Positions 6,820-16,958 are shown, numbered from the stretch's first letter. The stretch is 64,000 bases of DNA from Lewinellaceae bacterium (GCA_020636315.1 JACJYA010000020.1:1-64000); one strand, 5' to 3'. Numbers and translations: made by a program. The notes: a model not told the origin generated them from the sequence alone.

Positions 6820-8559
6820 TCAATTCCCTCTCCGCCCCGGCGCCCCACTACCCTTCTCCTCATCTCCCTCTCTCCCCATCTCCCCATCAACCTCCTCAGT
6901 ACCAAAAGCCGGCACAGGCTTATTCGCCTCCTGGCGCAGTTCTGCGAAATTGACCACCGCCTCCAGGTCCCAGTTGGCGCGGAGCTGCTCCAGGGGGCGC
7001 AGGTAGATGGGCTCGGGTTGCAGCATTTTGTCGTAGTTGCCGGTATCCCAGCGGCCATTGTCGTTCCAGTCCTCGATCAGGCGGACGGTGTAGGCGCCGG
7101 GAGGCATGGCGCGGAAGGAACGCTGGAAAGAGGTGTCTCCCCGGATCACAAAGCTGTCGAATACGGTATTGCCTTTATCCAGTAATTCGACATAGTAGCT
7201 GCTGTCGGCTGAGAGGCTGTCGAACTGCAGGGTGAGGTTCCCAAAGCTCTTCAGCAGGTCGATCTGGATGGGCTGGATGATGGTGTCGTTCTGCAGGCCA
7301 TACAAGTCCGTAAAAGCGCCGGGCATCAGCTCCAGTTCGTAGGGCAGGCCTTCCTTCCAGGGGCGGGCGATGAACAGGCGGCGCTGCCCATTGGTGTCGA
7401 GGCGGTAGGCGGGTTTCACTTCGATGCGCAGGGTATCCTCGTAAAGGCGCATGAGGCTGGTGTCGAGTGAAACGATGGGATGGTTGAAGGCCAGGACGGC
7501 CTCTTTGGATGGGTTCAGCCGGAGCGGCCCCCGGGAGGAGCCGGCCAATCGCAACTGGCTGTTGTTCATAAACTCCTGGCGGCCGCGGGACCGTACCTTC
7601 ACCGTGTCGTTGAGGATGGTGTCTTTTTGCAGATAGACGTTCCAGGTCGTGTCGGCAGGCAGGGCATACCAGACTTTGGTGGTGTCGGGTTTTCGTTCAA
7701 TGATCACCTGCTGGCCCAGGCCCCGGTAGGTGATGTCCAGGCCTTTCGGCGGTTTGCTGAAGCTGAGGCGCAGCAACCCGTATTGGCTATCGTCGCTGTT
7801 CATCAGGCGCAGAGGCTGTTCTTCGGTGAAGAGCTTTATCCTCACGGCGGGTTCGATGCTGTCATTCAGCACCAGCAGGCTATCCGGAAAGCCGATCGGC
7901 TCCTGCGCCTGGTCGAAAAGGTAATTGCGGTTGGCATCTTTGAGGGCAAACCCCTTGAACACGCCGGCTTTTACGTTCTCGATTCGAAACTGCCCCTGCT
8001 TATTGGCCCGGGCAAAATAAAAGGGCCGCTCGGTCCGCACGACGGTATCGGCCAGGTTTTCGTACAGCATAAAGAGCACATCCTCCACCGGCTCTCCTGT
8101 TTGTGCATCCACCACAACGCCGGAAACGGAAAGAGAGTCGATGTAATCACCGGTAGAAAAAACGAAGCGCAGGTTCTTGGTGGGGTTGCGTTCGGTGATA
8201 TCGCGGACGGCTTCCCCGAAATTGATGGTATAGGTGGCCTCCGGGCGCAGTTCTTCTTTCTCATCGAAATCAAAGCGCAGGGTTTTGCGTTTGAGGGTGA
8301 TCTCAAAAGGATATTCCAGCGGCGGAGAGACCACCACCTGGTTGAATACATCCTGCACTTCGAACCACTCGTCGAAAGTGAGCTCGATGCGCTGTTTTTC
8401 GAAGTTGGTCTGCAGGCTGGGCGTCGATTCTTCCGGGACGAGCTGTGGAGGCTGCTCGTCCTTGGGGCCTCCCTCCGGTGGGATGGGGTTGGCGCAGAAG
8501 GTGAGCACCAGGGCGAGGAGGAAGAGTAGCCAGTATGTGGTGTGTGTTGTTCGGGACAT
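6820..8559 (-). CDS. Ig-like (Big_5) domain lipoprotein
   Basis: 579 residues. The signal peptide with lipobox (LLALVLTFCANPIPPEGGPKDEQPP) predicts an outer-membrane or periplasmic lipoprotein. An N-terminal Big_5-type Ig-like domain follows (EKQRIELTFDEWFEVQDVFNQVVVSPPL ... TYTINFGEAVRDITERNP), then a prealbumin/carboxypeptidase-regulatory-like segment (SGVVVDAQTGEPVEDVLFMLYEN) and further beta-rich sequence. This architecture is widespread in Bacteroidota without a known function. The last ~25 residues (GEMGREGDEEKGSGAPGRRG) are encoded by an octamer-type low-complexity array, so the stop appears to have moved into repeat DNA. Confidence 0.8.
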   Translation of the reverse strand: MSRTTHTTYWLLFLLALVLTFCANPIPPEGGPKDEQPPQLVPEESTPSLQTNFEKQRIELTFDEWFEVQDVFNQVVVSPPLEYPFEITLKRKTLRFDFDEKEELRPEATYTINFGEAVRDITERNPTKNLRFVFSTGDYIDSLSVSGVVVDAQTGEPVEDVLFMLYENLADTVVRTERPFYFARANKQGQFRIENVKAGVFKGFALKDANRNYLFDQAQEPIGFPDSLLVLNDSIEPAVRIKLFTEEQPLRLMNSDDSQYGLLRLSFSKPPKGLDITYRGLGQQVIIERKPDTTKVWYALPADTTWNVYLQKDTILNDTVKVRSRGRQEFMNNSQLRLAGSSRGPLRLNPSKEAVLAFNHPIVSLDTSLMRLYEDTLRIEVKPAYRLDTNGQRRLFIARPWKEGLPYELELMPGAFTDLYGLQNDTIIQPIQIDLLKSFGNLTLQFDSLSADSSYYVELLDKGNTVFDSFVIRGDTSFQRSFRAMPPGAYTVRLIEDWNDNGRWDTGNYDKMLQPEPIYLRPLEQLRANWDLEAVVNFAELRQEANKPVPAFGTEEVDGEMGREGDEEKGSGAPGRRGN

Positions 8560-8620
8560 AAAGTGGGCAGGAAGAGTGGTTTTTCAAAAGTGTCTTGAAC
8601 ATTACGGTAGTTTTACTACC

Positions 8621-8719
8621 ATTTCCACCCCCCGCCCCCCGCCAGCGGGGGAGATGTGCCCCAATTCGGTAGCCATCATCATGCAATTCTCCCTCCTTTG
8701 GAGGGGGCCGGGGGGAGGC
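8621..8719. repeat. GC-rich palindromic repeats
   Basis: Two C/G-rich imperfect palindromes (ccccgccagcggggg at about 8636-8652 and ccctcctttggagggggc at about 8693-8712) fill the spacer between two minus-strand genes. They look like the GC-rich intergenic palindromes common in this phylum. Confidence 0.45.
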
Positions 8720-8721
8720 TC

Positions 8722-9171
8722 TTATTCCACATCCTTCACTTTCTCCGCTCCCCGCATTGCATAGATCAGGCGGTTGATGTCGTCTGAATTGAGCTCCAGC
8801 TTACCGCGGATGGTGATCGGCTCGGCGGTGTATTCAATGGCCTCGTCTGCATAAACTTCCATAACCGTCTCCGGGCCGGCGCCGCCGCAGAAGAAGCACA
8901 TATTGTAAGGATAAGCCGAAAAAATGAATTCCTTGTGCCCCTTGTACCCTTCCACCGGAATGATGTAACCGCGGATGGTGACCTCTTTTCCCTCCAGAGC
9001 TTTCACCTCATCGCTGAAAACAGGGACGTCAACTTTGAAGCCCATCATCTCATTGTATTCCTTCTTAAAGGTGATCTTGGAAAGGGTTTTCCACATCTTG
9101 TCCTGCGCCTGGGCAGGTTGCAGTGCGGCGATAATGAAGAGAGCGGCTATTGCGATGATCGTGTTTTTCAT
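8722..9171 (-). CDS. Exported DUF3299-like protein with a CxxC
   Basis: 149 residues with a cleavable signal peptide (MKNTIIAIAALFIIAALQPAQAQ). The mature part has LEGKEVTIRGYIIPVEGYKGHKEFIFS, then YNMCFFCGGAGPETVMEVY. It is a small beta-rich domain reminiscent of DUF3299, with a CFFCG pair that could bind metal or form a disulfide. The protein is probably periplasmic. Neighbours give no clear role. Family placement is tentative. Confidence 0.6.
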   Translation of the reverse strand: MKNTIIAIAALFIIAALQPAQAQDKMWKTLSKITFKKEYNEMMGFKVDVPVFSDEVKALEGKEVTIRGYIIPVEGYKGHKEFIFSAYPYNMCFFCGGAGPETVMEVYADEAIEYTAEPITIRGKLELNSDDINRLIYAMRGAEKVKDVE

Positions 9172-9532
9172 ATTGATATGGTGATTAAAAAATGTTTGTT
9201 CTTTTGGTCAATTAACAATATAGCAATCTAACCATCTAACAATTGCCATAACGAAGAACGAGGAAGCCGGGTTTACGAAAGCCTTCAGCTCTGCTTTCTG
9301 GCCCTCCGCCTCCAAATCCCCACAAAGGTAACGATATGAAGGGGAAAAAGTATTTTAATGCTATGTTAAGGAATGAGGAATAAATAACAAGCACAAGTTA
9401 GGCGAGGTTATTTTGTGCCTCATTCCTAAAGACAATAAAGGGAGAGTGAATGTTTTCGTCCCGAAGCGAAGGTAACTGGATTAACCTGCTCCTCCCAAAT
9501 TTGACTATCTTTCCAGCAAAATCCTCCTTTTT
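9172..9532. other. Intergenic region with octamer array and stem-loop
   Basis: Between divergent genes. About 9214-9245 is a caatctaa-type octamer array. A nested palindrome at 9369-9427 pairs AGGAATGAGG with CCTCATTCCT and AATAAC with GTTATT. No ORF is supported here. Confidence 0.5.
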
Positions 9533-11269
9533 ATGAAAGGCCAACTGCTCTGTTTCATTCTACTCGTGGCGATAACCTTCCACAGCTGCGCCCCCGGCGA
9601 CAAGCCTTCCGCCTCCGGGCCGGCTTACTTTTCCGTCACCTTCAACGCCGAGAACGACAGCCTTCTGGACGGCCGGCTCCTGCTTCTACTCTCCAACAAT
9701 AATGAAGCAGAGCCTCGTTTCCAGATCAGCAGCAGCCCCGGCACCCAACTGGTTGTCGGCATCGACGCCGAGGACTGGGCGCCGGGAAAACCGGCTGTTT
9801 TTGACAGCACCGCCTTCGGCTACCCCATCGAGAGCCTTGCAGATGTACCGCCCGGCGAGTATTATGTGCAGGCCCTGCTCCACAAATACGAAACCTTCCA
9901 CCGCGCCGACGGCCATACCGTAAAACTTCCGATGGACCGCGGCGAAGGGCAGCACTGGAACCGCGCACCCGGCAATTTGTACAGCCAGCCCATCAAGATC
10001 ACCTTCGATCCGAAAAACCCCGAAGGCATCAGCCTGGAGTTGGACCAGGAAATTCCCCCCATCATTCCTCCCGAGGATACCAAATACATCAAACACATCC
10101 GTATCCGCAGCCAGCTGCTGAGCGATTTCTGGGGCAGAGACATGTATCTGGGCGCTCACGTCCTGTTGCCTGAAGGTTTCGATGAGCACCCGGAAGTCAA
10201 ATACCCGCTCGCCATCATGCACGGCCATTTTCCCGGCGACTTCGGCGGATGGCGCACCGAGCCCCCCGATACTACCCAGCCTTGTGAATACAGCGAACGC
10301 TTTCAGGTAGAATGCTACAACCGCATCGTTCAACAGGAAGCCTATGACTTTTATAAAATATGGACGGGGCCGGATTTTCCCCGGGTAATTGCGGTCGAGA
10401 TCCAGCACGCCAACCCGTACTACGACGATTCCTATGCCGTCAACTCCGCCAACCTGGGCCCCTACGGCGACGCCATCATGACGGAGCTCATCCCCTACAT
10501 CGAAGATAAATTTCGCGGCATAGGGGAAGGGTGGGCGCGGTTCACCTACGGCGGCTCCACCGGTGGCTGGGAGGCGCTTGCCGTCCAGGTGTTCTACCCC
10601 GATGCGTTCAACGGCTGCTACGCCGCCTGCCCCGACCCCATCGACTTCCGCCACTATGTGACCGTCAATATCTACGAAGACAAAAATGCCTACTGGATCG
10701 ACGGCGACTTTCGCCGCACCCCCCGGCCTGAGCACCGCGATTACCTCGGCCACATTTCCTCCCTCATGAAGGACTACAACCAGATGGAACTGGCCCTGGG
10801 CGCCAACAGCCGTTCGGGCGACCAGTACGACATCTGGCAGGCCGTCTATGGGCCGGTGGGCGACAACGGTTACCCGAAACCCATCTGGGACAAATACACC
10901 GGCGAGATCGACCACGAAGTGGCAGCCTACTGGAAGGAAAACTACGACCTGGCCTACATCATGAAGCGCGACTGGAAAACCCTGGGCCCCAAACTCAAGG
11001 GAAAGATCCACATCTACTGTGGCGATATGGACAACTACTACCTCAACAACGCCGTTTACGCCACCGAAGCATTCCTGGAAAGCACCGACCCCTACTACGA
11101 CGGCGAGGTGGACTACGGCGACCGCGCCGAGCACTGCTGGAACGGCGACCACACCCAGCCCAACTACATCTCGCGGCTGCGCTACCACCGCATGTTCATC
11201 CCGAAGTGGGCGGAAGAAGTGAAGGGGCGGGCGCCAAAAGGGGCAGGCCTGGCGGGGTGGAGGTATTGA
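9533..11269 (+). CDS. Alpha/beta-hydrolase-fold lipoprotein (esterase-like)
   Basis: 578 residues. The lipobox in LLVAITFHSCAPGDK predicts a lipoprotein. An N-terminal beta domain of ~170 residues precedes an esterase-type alpha/beta-hydrolase domain with the nucleophile elbow YGGSTGGWEAL (GxSxG), preceded by PYIEDKFRG as in the putative esterase (PF00756-like) family. A C-terminal HCWNGDHTQPNY segment may supply the catalytic His. It is probably a surface or periplasmic hydrolase; the substrate is unknown. It is separated from the following oxidoreductase by 164 nt on the same strand. Confidence 0.78.
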   Translation: MKGQLLCFILLVAITFHSCAPGDKPSASGPAYFSVTFNAENDSLLDGRLLLLLSNNNEAEPRFQISSSPGTQLVVGIDAEDWAPGKPAVFDSTAFGYPIESLADVPPGEYYVQALLHKYETFHRADGHTVKLPMDRGEGQHWNRAPGNLYSQPIKITFDPKNPEGISLELDQEIPPIIPPEDTKYIKHIRIRSQLLSDFWGRDMYLGAHVLLPEGFDEHPEVKYPLAIMHGHFPGDFGGWRTEPPDTTQPCEYSERFQVECYNRIVQQEAYDFYKIWTGPDFPRVIAVEIQHANPYYDDSYAVNSANLGPYGDAIMTELIPYIEDKFRGIGEGWARFTYGGSTGGWEALAVQVFYPDAFNGCYAACPDPIDFRHYVTVNIYEDKNAYWIDGDFRRTPRPEHRDYLGHISSLMKDYNQMELALGANSRSGDQYDIWQAVYGPVGDNGYPKPIWDKYTGEIDHEVAAYWKENYDLAYIMKRDWKTLGPKLKGKIHIYCGDMDNYYLNNAVYATEAFLESTDPYYDGEVDYGDRAEHCWNGDHTQPNYISRLRYHRMFIPKWAEEVKGRAPKGAGLAGWRY

Positions 11270-11433
11270 GAGAAAGAAAAATGAACATTTCACCCTTGCC
11301 TCATATCCTTTCCGGCATTATATTACCCATAATGCAACCTCGGGCAATTGAGCCCGTTTAATCAGTACTCAGGGATTACGTTCCTGCAACACCCGTGCCC
11401 GCTCCAATACCCACTAAATAGAAGAACCGAGCT

Positions 11434-13770
11434 ATGGAAGAAAGAACCCACTCCCCGGCCAATGAGGAATTACAGGATAAGACTACCGGCGCTCAACCTC
11501 CTGAACGTTTTACCGGCATACGCATCGCCGAAGCCAAGGACAGGGCTGCCGGCATCCCCAGCGTGCTCACCGCCCTGGGGCATGCGGCGAAATACGTAGC
11601 CCCGCGCGACGCCCTCAAAGTCATGTTCCGCCTCAACCAGAAAGGCGGCATCGACTGCCCGGGCTGCGCCTGGCCCGATCCCGAAGACGAACGCTCCAAA
11701 CTGGGGGAGTACTGCGAGAATGGCATCAAGGCCATCTCCGAGGAAGCTCAGAAGAAGACCATCGGCCGGGAGTTCTTCAGCCAGCACTCCGTAACCGAGA
11801 TGCGGCGCTGGAGCGACTTCGAGATCGGCAAGAAAGGGCGCCTGGCCGAGCCAATGATACTGAGGGAAGGCGCCGGCCATTATGCGCCCGTCTCCTGGGA
11901 AGAAGCATTCCAACTCATCGCCAAAGAACTCAACCGCCTGGACACCCCGGATGAAGCCGTTTTTTATACCTCCGGCCGGACGAGCAACGAGGCGGCCTTC
12001 CTCTATCAGCTTTTCGTCCGCGAATTCGGCACCAACAACCTCCCCGACTGTTCCAATATGTGCCACGAATCGAGCGGCTACGCCCTGAGCCGGACAGTTG
12101 GGATCGGCAAAGGCTCCGTCACGCTACCCGACTTCTATGAGGCGGAGGTGGTCATCATCATGGGGCAGAACCCGGGCACCAACCACCCGCGCATGATGTC
12201 GGCCCTGGAACGCTGCAAGGAGAACGGCGGCAAGATCATTTCCATCAACCCCCTGCCGGAAGCCGGCCTGATGAAATTCGTCAACCCTCAGCGCCCGGCC
12301 AAGATACTCACCGGCGGCACGCCCCTGACCGACCTCTTCCTCCAGGTGAAGGTCAACGGTGATGTGCCACTGCTCAAAGCCATTATGCTTCAGCTGTGGT
12401 ATCAGGAAAAGAAAGCCCACGATACGGTATTTGACTGGGATTTCATCACACAGAAGACGGAAGGATACGAAGCTTTCCTCAATGAGCTGAAAGGATACGA
12501 CTTTGAAGAGCTGGTGCAGGCCAGTGGCGTGAAAAGAGAAAATATCCTGAAGGCCGCCGAGATGATCCGCAAAAAGAAAAAGATCATCATCTGCTGGGCA
12601 ATGGGCATTACGCAGCACGAAAATGGCGTCGATAACATCCATGAGATCGTCAACCTGCTGCTGCTCAAGGGAAGTATCGGTAAGCCCGGGGCCGGCACCT
12701 GCCCGGTCCGTGGCCACAGCAACGTACAGGGTGACCGCACCGTCGGCATCTGGGAATCGCCCAAACCCGAATTCCTGGACAAGCTGGAAGCCACCTTCGG
12801 CTTCGAGCCGCCCCGCAAACACGGGTACGCCACCGTCGATGCCATAAAGGCCATGCACGAAGGCAGGGCCAAAGTGTTTTTCGCCATGGGGGGCAACTTC
12901 CTTTCCGCCACCCCCGATACCGAATACACGGCAGAGGCATTACAAAAATGTAACCTCACCGTCCACGTTTCCACCAAGCTCAACCGCAGCCACCTCATCC
13001 ACGGCCGGCAGGCGCTCATCCTGCCCTGCCTGGGCCGCACCAATGCAGATGTGCAGGAGAGCGGGGAGCAGTTTGTCAGCGTGGAGAATTCAATGGGAGT
13101 TGTTCACTCCTCCCAGGGCATCCTGCCCCCTCCTTCCGAACACCTCCTCAGCGAGCCGGCCATCATCGCCGGGATGGCAAAGGCCACCCTGGGCAGCCGC
13201 AGCAAAGTGGACTGGGATAAGATGATCGCCAACTACGACCACATCCGGGACGCCATCGAAGCAGTAGTGCCCGGCTTTGAGGATTACAACCGCCGCGTGC
13301 GGGAGCCCGGCGGCTTCTACCTGCCCAACGGCGCCCGGGAACAGCAGTTCAACACGCCTTCCGGAAAAGCTCATTTCACGGTAAACCCTCTGCCGGAAAA
13401 CGGCCTGGCCGAGGAAGAGTACCTCATGATGACCATCCGCAGCCACGACCAGTACAACACCACTATCTACGGCCTGGACGACCGCTACCGCGGAGTGTAT
13501 AACGAACGCAGGGTGGTGCTGATGAACGAAGAGGACATGCAGGCGGATGGCCTGAAAAAAGGCGACGTGGTTGACCTCACCGGCAACTACAGGGGGCAGG
13601 AGCGCGTTGCCAGAAGCTTCATCGTCGTGCCCTACGACATCCCCCGCCGCTGTGTGGCCACCTACTTCCCGGAGGCCAATGTGCTGGTGCCCATCGATTC
13701 GGTGGCGAAGGGGAGCAAGACGCCGGCTTCGAAGCGGGTGGTGGTGCGGGTGCGGAGGAGGGGGGAATAG
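11434..13770 (+). CDS. FdhF/YdeP-type molybdopterin oxidoreductase
   Basis: 778 residues of the FdhF/YdeP (TIGR01701) branch of the molybdopterin oxidoreductase superfamily. Markers are the N-terminal KGGIDCPGCAWPDP (conserved Cys pair), the active-site region NMCHESSGYAL, IIMGQNPGTNHPRMM, GHSNVQGDRTVGIWE and a C-terminal molydop-binding domain (SHDQYNTTIYGLDDRYRG ... GDVVDLTG). It probably binds bis-MGD and works as a cytoplasmic formate-dehydrogenase-like or stress-linked oxidoreductase; the true substrate of this branch is uncertain. It heads a block of Moco biosynthesis and molybdate uptake genes that would supply its cofactor. Confidence 0.9.
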   Translation: MEERTHSPANEELQDKTTGAQPPERFTGIRIAEAKDRAAGIPSVLTALGHAAKYVAPRDALKVMFRLNQKGGIDCPGCAWPDPEDERSKLGEYCENGIKAISEEAQKKTIGREFFSQHSVTEMRRWSDFEIGKKGRLAEPMILREGAGHYAPVSWEEAFQLIAKELNRLDTPDEAVFYTSGRTSNEAAFLYQLFVREFGTNNLPDCSNMCHESSGYALSRTVGIGKGSVTLPDFYEAEVVIIMGQNPGTNHPRMMSALERCKENGGKIISINPLPEAGLMKFVNPQRPAKILTGGTPLTDLFLQVKVNGDVPLLKAIMLQLWYQEKKAHDTVFDWDFITQKTEGYEAFLNELKGYDFEELVQASGVKRENILKAAEMIRKKKKIIICWAMGITQHENGVDNIHEIVNLLLLKGSIGKPGAGTCPVRGHSNVQGDRTVGIWESPKPEFLDKLEATFGFEPPRKHGYATVDAIKAMHEGRAKVFFAMGGNFLSATPDTEYTAEALQKCNLTVHVSTKLNRSHLIHGRQALILPCLGRTNADVQESGEQFVSVENSMGVVHSSQGILPPPSEHLLSEPAIIAGMAKATLGSRSKVDWDKMIANYDHIRDAIEAVVPGFEDYNRRVREPGGFYLPNGAREQQFNTPSGKAHFTVNPLPENGLAEEEYLMMTIRSHDQYNTTIYGLDDRYRGVYNERRVVLMNEEDMQADGLKKGDVVDLTGNYRGQERVARSFIVVPYDIPRRCVATYFPEANVLVPIDSVAKGSKTPASKRVVVRVRRRGE

Positions 13771-14039
13771 TGTGATTGTTGATTGGCACCTGGTAAAAGG
13801 ATGCAATTTTCTCCGGCTGGTGAAAAAAGTCGTGCACTCACCAGAAACCCCACCCTCCCGAACCATTCTCCCTCACATTTTGGCCATGAATGGCATAAAG
13901 CATCAGCTGGCTTTCCTGGCCTGACGCCGAAATTATCATCAATTTGGCGGTAACATGAACAATCTTTCATATTTTAGCATTTCTTACTACAAATTGCCAT
14001 TACCAAATTCCAGGAATTTCTAACCGAGTAAAGAGGGCT

Positions 14040-15041
14040 ATGCCAAACCACCAACTCTACGACAACCACGGCCGCCTGGTCAACTATGTGCGGCTGGCGG
14101 TGACCGACCGCTGCAACCTGCGCTGCTTTTACTGCATGCCGGAAGAGGGCATCAAATACGTGCCGAAGGAAGAACTGCTGACTTATGAAGAAATGCTACG
14201 GCTGATGTGCCTGCTGGTGGAGATGGGCATCGAGAAACTGCGCATCACCGGCGGCGAGCCCTTCGTCCGGCGGGATATGATGGACTTCCTGCGCGCCCTG
14301 TGCAAAATGGAGGGCCTGAAAAAGGTGAACATCACTACGAACGGCACCCTTACCGCTCCGCTCATACCGGAATTGAAACAGTTGGGTATCCACTCGGTCA
14401 ACCTCAGCCTCGATACCCTCGATAAGGAACGCTTTCATCAGATCACCCGCCGTAATGAGTTCGACAAGGTGATGGAAACCTTCCACACCTTGCTGGAGTA
14501 CGAAATCCCTACCAAGCTGAATGCGGTGGTGATGGACGGAAAGAACACAGAAGACATCCTGCCCATGGTGGAGCTGACGAAGAAGTATCCGGTCAGTGTG
14601 CGGTTCATCGAAGAGATGCCGTTCAACGGCGAGGGGAGTAACTATCCTACCCTGGCGTGGAACCACCGGAAGATCCTTTCGCACATCAAGGCCCATTACC
14701 CCGGCCTCGAAAAGCTGCCCGACCCGCCTCATTCCACCTCCTACAACTATCGGGTTCCGGGGCACCAGGGCTCCATCGGCATCATTGCCGCTTACAGCCG
14801 GACTTTCTGCGGGACCTGCAACCGGATCCGGGTCACGCCCAAAGGAATGCTCAAGACCTGCCTGTATGACGACGGTGTTTTTAATATCAGAAGCCTGATG
14901 CGGGCAGGCGCTACCGACGAGCAGGTTAAAGAAACTTTCCTGCAGGCGCTTGGAAATCGGGCCAAAGACGGTTGGGAAGCCGAAAAAAACCGTAAATTCG
15001 GGTTGCCAATACAGGAGTCCATGTCCACCATTGGTGGTTGA
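14040..15041 (+). CDS. moaA: GTP 3',8-cyclase MoaA
   Basis: 333 residues. It is a radical SAM enzyme of molybdenum cofactor step 1, converting GTP to 3',8-cyclo-7,8-dihydro-GTP. The SAM cluster motif C25-N-L-R-C29-F-Y-C32 follows VRLAVTDR. The second cluster Cys residues lie in FCGTCNRIRVTPKGMLKTC. The chain ends MSTIGG, with the C-terminal Gly-Gly needed for activity. Length is normal. It starts the run moaA-moeA-moaC-mobA-modB on one strand. Confidence 0.96.
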   Translation: MPNHQLYDNHGRLVNYVRLAVTDRCNLRCFYCMPEEGIKYVPKEELLTYEEMLRLMCLLVEMGIEKLRITGGEPFVRRDMMDFLRALCKMEGLKKVNITTNGTLTAPLIPELKQLGIHSVNLSLDTLDKERFHQITRRNEFDKVMETFHTLLEYEIPTKLNAVVMDGKNTEDILPMVELTKKYPVSVRFIEEMPFNGEGSNYPTLAWNHRKILSHIKAHYPGLEKLPDPPHSTSYNYRVPGHQGSIGIIAAYSRTFCGTCNRIRVTPKGMLKTCLYDDGVFNIRSLMRAGATDEQVKETFLQALGNRAKDGWEAEKNRKFGLPIQESMSTIGG

Positions 15042-15081
15042 AAATATCCCAAAACTACAGCAAGTAAAAGCAAAGCGGCTT

Positions 15082-16281
15082 ATGATTCCCATTGAGGAAG
15101 CAACCAAGATTGTCCTGGGGCATAGCAAAAGCTACGGAGAAGAGATGGCCCCCCTGTCCGAAGCCATCGGGCGAATACTGAGGCAGGATATCCATGCCGA
15201 CCGGGATTTTCCTCCCTTTACCCGGGTAACGATGGACGGCATTGCCATTCGTTTCAATGCCTATGCCAACGGCCAGCGCAAATTCCCGATCGAAGGCATG
15301 CAGGCGGCGGGGTCGCCCCAACGCAAGCTGCACAACCTCGACGGCTGCCTGGAAGTAATGACCGGCGCCATCCTTCCCGAAAATACGGATACGGTCATCC
15401 GTTATGAAGACGTCAAAATAGAAAATGGCGTGGCCAGGCTTCAGGCCAATGGCATTGAAAAAGGGCAGAATGCTCACCTTCGGGCATTTGACCGCAAGGA
15501 AGGAGAACGGATCATAAAAGCCGGTTCCATCATCTCTCCGGCTGAAGTCGGCGTAGCTGCCACCGTCGGCCTTTCTGCTCTGAAGGTAGCCAAGCTTCCC
15601 ACCGTTGCCATTATCTCCACCGGCGATGAACTGGTGCAGGTCGAGGAAACGCCGGAACCCCATCAGATCCGGTCGTCCAACGTTCACGCCATTGCCTCCA
15701 CCCTCTATGGCTGGGGCATACACCCGGATAAGCTGCACATCGCCGACGATATGGACGCTACCCAGGCCAAACTATCAGCCTGCCTGGAGCAATATGACGT
15801 GCTCATCCTGAGCGGTGGGGTATCGAAAGGGAAATTCGACTACATCCCGGCTGCCCTGAGTGCCTTAGGCATGAAAAAACTCTTCCATAAAGTAAAGCAG
15901 CGGCCGGGCAAACCCTTCTGGTTCGGCGAGTCGCCCAACGGCAAGGTCATATTCGCCCTTCCCGGCAACCCCGTGTCGGCTTTCATGTGCACCATGCGCT
16001 ACATCCGCCCCTGGCTGAGAAAAAGCCTGGAACTGGAGCCCATGGATTATGCTCATGCCGTTCTGGCGGAAGATTTCAAATTCAAGCCCGATCTGACATA
16101 TTTCCTGCAGGTGCGCACCTTTTTCGACCCGGACACCGGCCGCCTGATGGCTAAGCCGGTGGAAGGCCACGGATCGGGAGACCTCGCCAACCTGGTCGAT
16201 GCCGATGGCTTCCTGGAACTGCCCCGCGAAAAGGATAAGTTTAAGAAAGGCAAAGTTTTTCCCCTGATCTTTTATCGGTAA
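15082..16281 (+). CDS. moeA: Molybdopterin molybdotransferase MoeA
   Basis: 399 residues from the ATG at 15082 (MIPIEEATKIVLGHSKSYGE). The longer in-frame extension overlaps moaA and has no similarity. Signature motifs are PPFTRVTMDGIAIRF, MTGAILPENTDTVIRYED, ISTGDEL, LSGGVSKGKFDYIP and LPGNPVSAF. It inserts molybdate into adenylylated molybdopterin. The gene starts 40 nt after moaA and is clearly part of the same operon. Confidence 0.95.
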   Translation: MIPIEEATKIVLGHSKSYGEEMAPLSEAIGRILRQDIHADRDFPPFTRVTMDGIAIRFNAYANGQRKFPIEGMQAAGSPQRKLHNLDGCLEVMTGAILPENTDTVIRYEDVKIENGVARLQANGIEKGQNAHLRAFDRKEGERIIKAGSIISPAEVGVAATVGLSALKVAKLPTVAIISTGDELVQVEETPEPHQIRSSNVHAIASTLYGWGIHPDKLHIADDMDATQAKLSACLEQYDVLILSGGVSKGKFDYIPAALSALGMKKLFHKVKQRPGKPFWFGESPNGKVIFALPGNPVSAFMCTMRYIRPWLRKSLELEPMDYAHAVLAEDFKFKPDLTYFLQVRTFFDPDTGRLMAKPVEGHGSGDLANLVDADGFLELPREKDKFKKGKVFPLIFYR

Positions 16282-16475
16282 ATTCACTACTGAACACTTT
16301 TTAGCTCGTGTAAAGATGTATGGAGTAAGTAAAGGTTCCCGGCCTTTTCCACTTTTCCACCTTTCCACACACTTCCCCTCTCATCCGCTTGTCCGCCTGC
16401 CTCCATCTTCGTACCTTGAACATTTTACAAAAGAATAGATTCCTCCGGGGGTAGTAAAGCATTGAACAAAAGAAT

Positions 16476-16958
16476 ATGAGCCAGGAATTCACTCATCTGG
16501 ACAAGGCCGGCAACCCGGCAATGGTTGATGTCGGAGAAAAACAGGTAACCCGGCGCATGGCGCGCGCCCGCAGCATCGTTGTGCTCGGTAATCAGATCAT
16601 GGACAAGCTGGAAAAGGAAGAGATCCACACCAAAAAAGGGCCCGTTTTTCAAACGGCGATCCTGGCCGGCATCATGGCGTCCAAAAAAACCGGCGAACTC
16701 ATTCCTCTCTGCCATCCTCTGGGGCTGGACAACTGCCAGGTGGCTATCCGGGTCAATGAAAAAAGAGAAGTCGTGATCGAATGCACTGCCCGGATCACGG
16801 CCCGGACGGGAGTGGAAATGGAGGCCCTTACCGGCGCTACCGTAGCCGCCCTTACGGTCTATGACATGTGTAAGGCTTTTTCTCACGATATTGTGATAAA
16901 AGAGGTGAAGCTCATGGAGAAGACGGGAGGAAAGCGGGATTTCAGAAGGGAAGAATAA
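16476..16958 (+). CDS. moaC: Cyclic pyranopterin monophosphate synthase MoaC
   Basis: 160 residues matching MoaC throughout: THLDKAGNPAMVDVGEKQVTRRMARAR, IMASKKTGELIPLCHPLGLDNCQV and TGVEMEALTGATVAALTVYDMCKA. It acts directly after MoaA in Moco synthesis to form cPMP. A 194-nt spacer after moeA holds a ttttccac-type octamer array (about 16345-16385). No moaD or moaE is seen in the window. Confidence 0.95.
   Translation: MSQEFTHLDKAGNPAMVDVGEKQVTRRMARARSIVVLGNQIMDKLEKEEIHTKKGPVFQTAILAGIMASKKTGELIPLCHPLGLDNCQVAIRVNEKREVVIECTARITARTGVEMEALTGATVAALTVYDMCKAFSHDIVIKEVKLMEKTGGKRDFRREE

Noticed and set aside
9686..11293. A 535-codon minus-strand ORF
   Set aside because: Antisense to the esterase-like lipoprotein gene, which has a signal peptide, lipobox and GxSxG. 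The antisense translation is V/G/H-rich shadow sequence.
13771..14039. A molybdenum cofactor riboswitch before moaA
   Set aside because: I could not make out the conserved Moco riboswitch core or a coherent multi-stem fold. Position alone is not enough.
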